From Areca catechu (taxonomy: Eukaryota; Streptophyta; Magnoliopsida; Arecales; Arecaceae), in the NCBI GenBank assembly GCA_021397845.1, contig CM038052.1, positions 42,554,949 to 42,618,948 on the forward strand: 64,000 nucleotides of DNA. Reading direction: 5' to 3'. The position numbers and the translations under genes were made by a program. The notes beneath the pieces are model-generated. The model was given only the letters and a program-made list of their open reading frames with translations. It had not been told where the DNA came from and ran no database searches. How positions within the stretch are numbered: position 1 is the first letter of the stretch; every line of letters begins with the position of its first letter. This document shows positions 56,867 through 64,000 of this stretch, in pieces.

Positions 56867-58281
56867 ATTCTCCCAAGGTGGGAGGAACTCGACCCTGTCG
56901 AGTAAGGCTCAAGTTGGCTCTGGTATCTCTCCAAGAGGTCTGGGTCCAATTCTTGTAATTCTTCTCGGGAGATCCAAGAGTCATCAGAATCTGGCCTTCC
57001 TTGCCAGCGGACCAGGTACCTTTGGTATCCTCGATTACGAGTAGAGATAACCTGATCATCCAGGATCTTTTTAATCTGCTCTTTCCTCACAGGCCAGTTT
57101 GTTGGTGGACACACAGGGTCGGGATCACTCTCAATGATAGGGTTAGGCTCAAAAGGCTCACTAGGAATCACAGCTGGCTCCCTGTACTCTACTAAGTCTG
57201 TAATGTTGAAAGTAGAGCTAATGCCTAGTTCTGGAGGCAACTCGAGCACATAGGCATTGGATCCTACTCTCTTTACCACTCTAAATGGTCCAGCTCCCCT
57301 AGCATGTAACTTTCTAATGGTTCCAGGAGGAAACCGTTCAGGCCTTAACCTAATCATCACATAGTCTCCCTCAACAAAAGATTTGACTCGCCTTTGAGTA
57401 TCAGCCAACTTCTTATAAGTTTCATTACTTAAATTTATTTTGGCATGAATTTCTTTATGCAAGTCTTTTATATGCTGTGCAAAATTCTCAGCAGATTCGG
57501 AGACTCGAGCGTGGACAGGTAAAGGGACTAGGTCAAGAGGTGTGTGAGGTTTGTACCCATGTACAATTTCAAATGGACTCTTACCCGTAGACCTATTGAC
57601 CGAGTCGTTGTACGCAAATTCTGCCCTTGGTAGGTATAAATCCCAATTTCTGGTATTTTCACCAACAAGACATCTCAGCAGATTTCCTAGGCTACGGTTC
57701 ACTACTTCAGTTTGGCCATCAGTTTGGGGATGATAGGCAGTTGAAAACTTAAGTTTTGTCCCTAACTTATGCCAAAGGGTCTTCCAAAAGTAACTGGTGA
57801 ACCGGACATCCCTATCTGAAATGATTGTCTTAGGTAGGCCATGGAGTCTAACTATCTCATTGAAGAAAAGTGTGGCTACCTTAGACGCATCAAAAGTTTG
57901 GGAACAAGGCAAGAAGTGGGCCATTTTAGAGAATCGGTCGACTACGACACAGATAGAATCATGTCTCCTCTGGGTCTTAGGTAAACCTAACACAAAATCC
58001 ATACTCACATCTTGCCAAGGACGATCTGGGACAGGGAGTGGGGTATAAAGGCCAGTGTTTTGTTTTCGCTGTTTGGCAACAGCGCAGGTTCGACATCTAG
58101 CTACAATATTAGCTACATCCCTTTTTAAGCTAGGCCAGAAAAAGTGGTCTTCAATAGCTAGAATGGTCTTGTCTTTTCCAAAATGGCCAGCTAAACCTCC
58201 AGCATGGATTTCCCAAATCAAAAATTCCCTAAGAGAAGTTCTAGGGATGCAAAGCCTATTTTTGAAGAACAAAAAAACCAT
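56809..58281 (-). CDS. pol: Chromovirus Y integrase with chromodomain (pol, second frame)
   Basis: 490 residues counted from an internal ATG that is probably not a true start; the frame continues gag-pol after a one-base shift at a run of seven T (58272-58278). HHCC zinc site H26, H33, C63, C66; catalytic D95, D156, E192 with the usual 35-residue gap. C-terminal DNA-binding part about residues 300-345 and chromodomain about 401-455 (KKILDDQVIS; RWQGRPDSDDSW). The stop lies 58 bases inside the 3' LTR, so the last residues are LTR-coded. Integrase inserts the cDNA; the chromodomain is expected to bind modified histone tails. All key residues are present. Confidence 0.93.
   Translation of the reverse strand: MVFLFFKNRLCIPRTSLREFLIWEIHAGGLAGHFGKDKTILAIEDHFFWPSLKRDVANIVARCRTCAVAKQRKQNTGLYTPLPVPDRPWQDVSMDFVLGLPKTQRRHDSICVVVDRFSKMAHFLPCSQTFDASKVATLFFNEIVRLHGLPKTIISDRDVRFTSYFWKTLWHKLGTKLKFSTAYHPQTDGQTEVVNRSLGNLLRCLVGENTRNWDLYLPRAEFAYNDSVNRSTGKSPFEIVHGYKPHTPLDLVPLPVHARVSESAENFAQHIKDLHKEIHAKINLSNETYKKLADTQRRVKSFVEGDYVMIRLRPERFPPGTIRKLHARGAGPFRVVKRVGSNAYVLELPPELGISSTFNITDLVEYREPAVIPSEPFEPNPIIESDPDPVCPPTNWPVRKEQIKKILDDQVISTRNRGYQRYLVRWQGRPDSDDSWISREELQELDPDLLERYQSQLEPYSTGSSSSHLGRIGAGTRLRRRLQSSIWISD
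56867..56877 (-). other. Y polypurine tract
   Basis: CCTTGGGAGAAT on the minus strand, ending at the LTR start; it lies inside the pol frame. Confidence 0.65.
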
Positions 58282-61200
58282 CTACAAGGGTATAATCCTG
58301 GTGATTACTAGATGGTCCTTGAACTAGATCCTGATACACAGTTGTGAAATCTGGACAAGACTCATATTCCTCTTTGATTTGCTCAAACCCTATGACCTCA
58401 GTTCTAACAGAAGTTAATAACAGAGATCGGCGACTAAGGGCATCAGCTACCTTATTCTCAACTCCAGCCTTATGTTTCAGGACAAAAGTATAGGACTGGA
58501 TATATTCTACCCACTTAGCATGCCTAGGGTTAAGCTTCTTTTGGGAGTTCAGAAATCTAAGAGCCTCATGGTCCGAAAATAGTACAAATTCCTGCGGTAG
58601 CAAATAATGTCTCCAGTAACGCAAAGCTTGCACCATCGCATAAAATTCCTTATCATAGGTAGAATACCTAAGCTTAGCATCATTAAGTTTTTCACTAAAG
58701 AATGCTATGGGATGATTCTCTTGGCTTAGGACTCCACCTATTCCTACACCTGAAGCATCACAGGCAACCTCAAATACTTTAGAAAAATCGGGTAATCTCA
58801 GAATGGGTGCCTGGGTCATTTTATCCTTAAGATCTAGGAAGGCTTTATGGGCTGACTTAGTCCAATGAAATTCTCCCTTCCTAATACAATCAGTGATTGG
58901 AGCAGCTAAAGTACTAAACCCCTTGATGAATCGCCTATAGAAGGTAGCCAAGCCATGGAAACTTCTAACTTCATGCACATTGGTTGGCTCTGGCCAGTCT
59001 ACTATGGACTTAATCTTCTCAGGATCGGCCGCCACGCCGTCAGGGGTTACTACAAAACCAAGAAAGATAACTCTACTAGTCATGAATTCACACTTCTTAA
59101 GATTACCGTAGAGTCTCTCATTCCTCAAAACTTGGCAGACTGCTCTAAGGTGGTCTAGGTGATCTGTTGGGGTCTTACTATAGATCAGGATGTCATCAAA
59201 ATAGACCACCACAAATTTTCCTATGAAAGCTCTAAGTACCTGGGTCATAATTCTCATGAAAGTACTAGGGGCATTGGACAACCCAAAAGGCATAACAACC
59301 CATTCATAAAGACCATCCTTAGTTTTGAAAGCAGTTTTCCATTCATCCCCGGGTCTAATCCTAACCTGATGATAGCCGCTTTTGAGATCAATCTTAGAAA
59401 AAACCATTGCACCAGCCATCATATCAAGCATGTCATCTAGTCTAGGGATGGGAAACCTATACTTGATTGTAATTTTATTGATGGCACGACTGTCAACACA
59501 CATCCTCCACGTGCCATCTTTCTTTGGGGTCAGTAAGGCTGGGACTGCACAAGGGCTAAGACTTTCTCTAATAAACCCCTTCCTCAATAATTCTCCAACC
59601 TGCTTTTGCAGTTCTTCATGCTCAGATGGATTCATCCTGTAATGGGGCAAGTTGGGCAAAGTTGCTCCTGGGATTAGATCTATGGCATGCTGGATATCCC
59701 TAAGAGGTGGAAGGTGGTCTGGCAAATCCTCGGGAAAGACATCCTCAAATTCTTTTAACACAGGTTTAACTTCTTGAGGAGGCTCTGAGGGTTCCGAAGT
59801 TCTAAGCTCCTTAGCAGTCAACATCCAGATGGGTGAACCACTATGAATTTCTTGTTCTAGATCCTTAGCACTGATTAGGTTCACTCCAGTTTTCATCTCC
59901 TTAACCTTACCAGCTCCTTTAGTTACCTTGTCCTTAGGGGGAACGGAATGGATCGTAATCTTCTTCCCATTGAAACTAAAGACACAGGTATTGGATTTTC
60001 CTAAGAGGGTGGCATCATGATCATACAACCAAGGTCTTCCGAGAATTATACTGCTCACCCCCATGGGTAAGACATCGCACCAAATCTTTTCGTGATAAGA
60101 TTGCATTTGGATTTGGACTTGACATCTAGACTGGATGGGTATGGAGGTAGAATCTACCCAAGAAACCTTATAGGGGTTGGGATGGGGAACTGGGATTAAG
60201 CCTAACATCTTGACAGTGCTAGTAGAGATGGCATTTACACAGCTCCCACTATCTATGATGATCTTACATACCTTATCCCCTAATTTAAGAAAAGTCTGTA
60301 GGATGTTAGTCCTATGCCAATCCTCTTGAACTAGATTCTGGGATAGGATGCATCTTACAACTCCTAATTGGTCAGATTCATTGGGTTCCTCCTCTCCTTC
60401 ATACTCCTCAACCAAATTCATTCCGGCCTCATAAACTTCTTCTTCAAATTCCTCACTGGGCTCGGAATTATCATTCTCTCCCTCTTCTATGTAAAGGGAT
60501 CTCCGTGGGCACTGGCTAGCAACATGACCTACCTTATGACACTTGAAACAGGCTATGGCAGTACACTGACTAGAAATGTGACCTGGTTTCTGACACTTAA
60601 AACAGGTGATATTTGAACTAGGGGTTCTCTGGGTGTCAGGTGCCTTACCTTTGTCCATGGGCCTAGGGGTAGAAGTACCCTGAAAAGGTTTACTAGGGAT
60701 AACTTGACTAGGTCCATTCCTTGGGATTGGGGCACTAACCCTAGAAGGTATAGGTCCTCTCTGAAATTTCTCAGTGTTCAGTGCAATCTGGTAGGCTTGG
60801 TCTAGATCAGTAACCTCTCTCAGAAATAGTTCTCTCTTGATATCTTCCCTCAGTCCAGCCCTAAATCTAGACAAAGTGACTTCGTGGGCTTCACTCACAT
60901 CACATCTCATTAGGTATTCATCAAAAGTAGTTATGTAGTCTGAGACAGATCGGTTTCCTTGTTTCAGGTTTTGCCATTGGTCTAACAGGTTTTGCTGGTA
61001 TGAAATGGGTAGGTATTTATCTCTCAGTTTTTCTTTCATACCCTGCCAAGTGGTTATGGGCTCAACATTCCGTCTCCTAGTGGTTAGCTCAATGTTCCCC
61101 CAGTATAACCTAGCTTGACGCACTAATTTCATCTTGGCAAACTTGTATTTCCTCTCCTCAGACATAGCATACCACTCAAAGTATTGATCCATCTCACCCT

Positions 61201-61606
61201 CCCAATCAGAATACACCTTAGGGTTCAGACTACCATCAAAAGTGGATGCATCTAATTTGATGTTCCTGATGAACCTATCATCTCTATCTTCAGGCTCTGG
61301 GTCAGGCCTCCTATGATTAGGTTCGGGATCTCTATATAAAGGCCTTCTAGGCTCTTGATGTGGGTGAGGTTGAGGCACATTAAAATCGGGGTCAGGAGTC
61401 CAATTCCGATGTCTAGGTTCTTCAAGTACTTGGACTCGGTCCCTAAGTTGGGTAAGATCCTCATGAATTTGTGCGCTAAACTGGGCCACAGTGTTTGTCA
61501 TATCCTGATTCATTTTAGCCATACTTTCAGTAAGAGTTCTGATCATGGCCTCTAAATCAGGTTGGGTTTGACCAGGTTGATATGGCACTCCGTTTCTGGT
61601 AGACAT
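58256..61606 (-). CDS. gag-pol: Chromovirus Y gag-protease-RT-RNase H polyprotein
   Basis: 1116 residues, open throughout. Capsid about 110-260; CCHC knuckles 335-348 and 353-366; acidic linker 372-412 (EEFEEEVYEAGMNLVEEYEG); protease with DSG at 452-454 and ILGRPW near 521; RT about 675-850 with YFDD at 802-805; RNase H about 940-1060 with D950, E987 and D1012 as likely catalytic residues. The ATG at 61606 is supported by the conserved start shared with A and X. The frame ends at 58256 and overlaps the integrase frame by 26 bases; a single-base length change in a T run accounts for the shift. Either programmed shifting or a late mutation is possible; other Ty3 chromoviruses usually have one frame, so mutation or a sequencing error is likelier. 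Confidence 0.95.
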   Translation of the reverse strand: MSTRNGVPYQPGQTQPDLEAMIRTLTESMAKMNQDMTNTVAQFSAQIHEDLTQLRDRVQVLEEPRHRNWTPDPDFNVPQPHPHQEPRRPLYRDPEPNHRRPDPEPEDRDDRFIRNIKLDASTFDGSLNPKVYSDWEGEMDQYFEWYAMSEERKYKFAKMKLVRQARLYWGNIELTTRRRNVEPITTWQGMKEKLRDKYLPISYQQNLLDQWQNLKQGNRSVSDYITTFDEYLMRCDVSEAHEVTLSRFRAGLREDIKRELFLREVTDLDQAYQIALNTEKFQRGPIPSRVSAPIPRNGPSQVIPSKPFQGTSTPRPMDKGKAPDTQRTPSSNITCFKCQKPGHISSQCTAIACFKCHKVGHVASQCPRRSLYIEEGENDNSEPSEEFEEEVYEAGMNLVEEYEGEEEPNESDQLGVVRCILSQNLVQEDWHRTNILQTFLKLGDKVCKIIIDSGSCVNAISTSTVKMLGLIPVPHPNPYKVSWVDSTSIPIQSRCQVQIQMQSYHEKIWCDVLPMGVSSIILGRPWLYDHDATLLGKSNTCVFSFNGKKITIHSVPPKDKVTKGAGKVKEMKTGVNLISAKDLEQEIHSGSPIWMLTAKELRTSEPSEPPQEVKPVLKEFEDVFPEDLPDHLPPLRDIQHAIDLIPGATLPNLPHYRMNPSEHEELQKQVGELLRKGFIRESLSPCAVPALLTPKKDGTWRMCVDSRAINKITIKYRFPIPRLDDMLDMMAGAMVFSKIDLKSGYHQVRIRPGDEWKTAFKTKDGLYEWVVMPFGLSNAPSTFMRIMTQVLRAFIGKFVVVYFDDILIYSKTPTDHLDHLRAVCQVLRNERLYGNLKKCEFMTSRVIFLGFVVTPDGVAADPEKIKSIVDWPEPTNVHEVRSFHGLATFYRRFIKGFSTLAAPITDCIRKGEFHWTKSAHKAFLDLKDKMTQAPILRLPDFSKVFEVACDASGVGIGGVLSQENHPIAFFSEKLNDAKLRYSTYDKEFYAMVQALRYWRHYLLPQEFVLFSDHEALRFLNSQKKLNPRHAKWVEYIQSYTFVLKHKAGVENKVADALSRRSLLLTSVRTEVIGFEQIKEEYESCPDFTTVYQDLVQGPSSNHQDYTLVDGFFVLQK

Positions 61607-62497
61607 GATGATTCAAGCAAGCACACAAAATGAGACTAGACTAAATCGACTACTGGATCACTAGACCTAGAGTCCAAACTAGATGCCCAATCAGAGTGAC
61701 AAGCTAGCCTGTAGTAACTCAGGACTCAGCCAGGCAGGTGTAAGGGGAGTGTTAGGTCCCTGATCGCCAATCCTAGACACCAATCAGTGATTGGCCAGGT
61801 AGGCGGACCAGCACACAAGCCCTTCGGGACGTAGTCCCTGAACCACCGTTCTAGACACTGAGTGCTAAGCACACACAGAATAACTCAGCAAACTGACTCA
61901 ACACTAGCCTAGACCCGACCAATTGGTGTCCCTAGCCCACTAGGGCAAATTAGGTCTAACTGATTTTAAATTAGGTCTAGGTTCGAATGATTGGATGGTG
62001 GTTTTGGGCTAAGGAGAGGTAATCAACTCCTCCCCTTATCTTAGATGCTCAATTGCCCTTAAGTAAATTATGAGATGATTACTCCAAAAAAGAATTGAAT
62101 TGCAGAACATAAAAAATAGAGTTGCTGTATTTTAATTCTCAGAATTTTTACCGAAACCAATAAATCGCAGAAAAATTATAGAAAATAGGTTCAATTATAC
62201 TGGTTTCAACGAAGTAAAAATCATGCAATTCGGAGTTTTATGCAGGGAGAAATAATTCAGACAACAGGGAAATTACGGGCTGCAACTAGATTGTCTTCCC
62301 CGTTTATAATCCCTGCTACGAAGTTATAACCCAATGGATCCCATACACGCCCTAGGAACACCCCGTGGAATGGGAGGAGGAGGCTTGCGCCTCGCTTAGT
62401 TCCTAGGACCGGACGTCCTGGGGAGTCTACTTCGAGCAGACAAAATAAAAAGAGAACAATCAAAACAAGAAAGCAAGCAAATCAGAAACCCTAGACT
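61607..62497 (-). other. Y leader (5'UTR)
   Basis: About 890 bases between primer site and gag ATG, with the hairpin at 62010-62038 and leader words shared with A, B and C (AGGGACACCAA; CCAATCACTGATTGG). No long frame in sense orientation. A segment reading CCTAGGAAC...CCAGGACGTCCGGTC is near 62395-62425. Confidence 0.6.
62010..62038 (-). promoter_or_regulatory. Conserved leader hairpin, Y
   Basis: TAAGGGGAGG pairs with CCTCTCCTTA (10 pairs, one G-U), loop AGTTGATTA. Confidence 0.6.
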
Positions 62498-62511
62498 GGG
62501 CTCTGATACCA
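62498..62511 (-). other. Y primer binding site
   Basis: TGGTATCAGAGCCC, four bases from the LTR end. Confidence 0.9.
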
Positions 62512-62515
62512 AAAA

Positions 62516-64000
62516 TGATGCAGAACAAATAAAGGGATGCGATGCGGAAGTAAATTAAGATTAACTAATTTTTTTGTTGTTTTTATAGGTTTGTAGAAGT
62601 TGGCTTCAAATCAAAGAAAAGTTAACCTAACATTGAAAGATACTAATATGATAATTGAAAGCACAATTTTAAGGAAACTAAATTATCAGAGTAGTTTAGA
62701 AGCAACGGATCGCTGGGGGTTGAGAAACTCCCAGACCTAGGGTTTCACTCCGAGCTTTCAACAAAACAGAAATAAAGAGAAGGGAAGGTTTATCTAACCA
62801 GACAATGATCTTCACAGATTTTGGTGGAAGAACTCTCCCGAGCAGAGTGTTGGATCCTCGGAGTCGGATATCTTCGTAATGGATCCTCCAATACTGGTCC
62901 TTTGGCGGGTTGGCTTCTCCTGAACTCAAGATCTGGAAGAGAAGAAAAATAATTGATGGAATCAGAGAGCCAAGGAAAAGATTTACCAGGTTGATGAACT
63001 TGAAGATCGAAATTGCTGAAAACTGGATTCTCCTGGATGCTGATGTGATTTTCCTTGGAACTTGCTCTGGATCTGAAGTAGCCGGACTGGATCTGGATGA
63101 AGGTGGGTGGCCTGGACTTGTAGAGAGAGAGAGGCCGTGGGAGATGGATGGATCTAGGGTTTGGTGGATGGAAAATAATGAAAGGTGGCTAGGGTTTTGG
63201 AATTTCAAGTGGCTAACCTAGGGTTTTGGATAAAGATGGAGATCTCTCACCTCCTCAAGGCTCCAATGGAACCCGGATTACCCCCTCACGGAGCTCAACA
63301 CTTAGAATAGTGCGGAAGAAGAGAAACCTAGGTTGCTCAACACAAGAGAATAGCAAAAATAATTTTTTCTTCATTGATTTTCTAAAGTTACAAAGAGAGG
63401 TCTATTATATAGACCTAAAATTTTCTCCTAGCTTGTACAAATTCCCATGTGGGACTAAACTCTTCCAACCCCTAGATTAGGTAGAAAATCCTCTCCCTTG
63501 GCCGACCAAGAGTCCAAAAAAAATTGGGACGGCCATAAAGGAATTGTTTTGGAACTTTTATGGCACCTCCTTTGGAGTTGGATTTGGATTTGGAGTCCTC
63601 TTCTTCTTATGGTATTTCTTCTTTTCTTCCACTCCAAGTTAAGCTCTTTGATTTTGATTTGAACTTCAATTAGGAGTAAGTTGGATGTCCTTCTTTGATT
63701 TCTTCTCCAAGAGAAGTTTTCTTCCTTCTTTGCTTAGGTAAATTAGGCAGGTGTGGGCGCCTCCTTTAATTTAGCCTCCAATTTGATTTTTTCTTCTTTG
63801 GATGTGGGGACCATGACACTGGGATGCCTCTATGGCGCCTCCTGGACTCTGGCGTGTGCTCGGAGTGTGGCTGGGCGTGTGGCTTGGAGTGTGGCCTCCA
63901 CTTGCTTGAACCTTGAGTTGATTGGAAGAGAAATGTGGCACCATTTTGGACCAAATTGAAACCACATTGGGACTTGCACCGAGTCAACATGACTCAACAA
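62516..64000 (-). repeat. Y 5' LTR (runs off the window)
   Basis: 1485 of an expected 1632-1633 bases. Compared with 55235-56866 I count one substitution (63137 against 55856) and one extra T in a T run (63363-63368 against 56092-56096). The TATA-like site is at 63402-63412. Confidence 0.93.

Larger units (their letters stand above)
52297..64000 (-). mobile_element. Chromovirus tandem X-LTR-Y-LTR (Y nearly complete)
   Basis: Order by coordinate: X internal fragment 52297-55234, shared LTR 55235-56866, Y internal 56867-62515, Y 5' LTR 62516 to beyond the window. The repeat period is 7281 bases. X and Y differ at roughly ten places over 2.9 kb, and the two LTRs at about two places over 1.48 kb. 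No target duplication separates X and Y. Y codes for a full chromovirus set with one frameshift. Confidence 0.93.

Overview
The window reads as intergenic DNA from a large plant nuclear genome, and almost all of it is LTR retrotransposons nested in, or fused to, one another. The evidence is plant-type LTRs with initiator-Met primer sites, chromodomain integrases, Tat-lineage Ty3/gypsy elements with a second RNase H and antisense genes, and SIRE-like and Tork-like Copia pieces. The GC-rich Tat pieces and one host-like coding remnant with high GC3 suggest a monocot, possibly a palm, but this is a guess from style. No bacterial genes, rRNA, tRNA or CRISPR array are visible.

Left block (1-25379): a Tat-type LTR side (1-1982) abuts a chromovirus tandem called B here (B1 internal, LTR 11329-12934, B2 internal, LTR 15227-25379). 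B is broken by element A (2066-9088, target duplication ATTAA) and by element C (16610-25126, target duplication CCTCC). C is itself broken by a Copia solo LTR (21822-23296, target duplication ATGGT). A, B1, B2 and C keep a gag-derived frame, an acidic linker and the integrase C-terminus with chromodomain, but lack reverse transcriptase and RNase H, so they look non-autonomous.

Middle block (25380-41768): a Tat fragment with an antisense gene remnant, 3'UTR tandem repeats and an LTR ending at 28937; an old Reina-like chromovirus E (RT at about 30.1-31.5 kb, 3' LTR 33971-34323) holding an AT-rich terminal-inverted-repeat element; a miniature Copia derivative D (34827-36284, target duplication GTGAT) sitting inside a minus-strand coding remnant; then about 5 kb of low-information DNA with microsatellites and a 139-bp tandem duplication.

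Right block (41769-64000): a minus-strand Tat element Z with its 3' LTR, two plus-strand antisense genes (one with two phase-compatible introns, one with its own TATA box), and a full but broken pol and gag. At 52297 Z is fused to a truncated chromovirus X, which shares one LTR (55235-56866) with a nearly intact, very young chromovirus Y whose second LTR runs off the window. Y has the gag, protease, RT, RNase H, integrase and chromodomain that A, B and C lack, and a related copy is the likely trans-acting helper for them. Positions and identities were read by eye; percentages are approximate.
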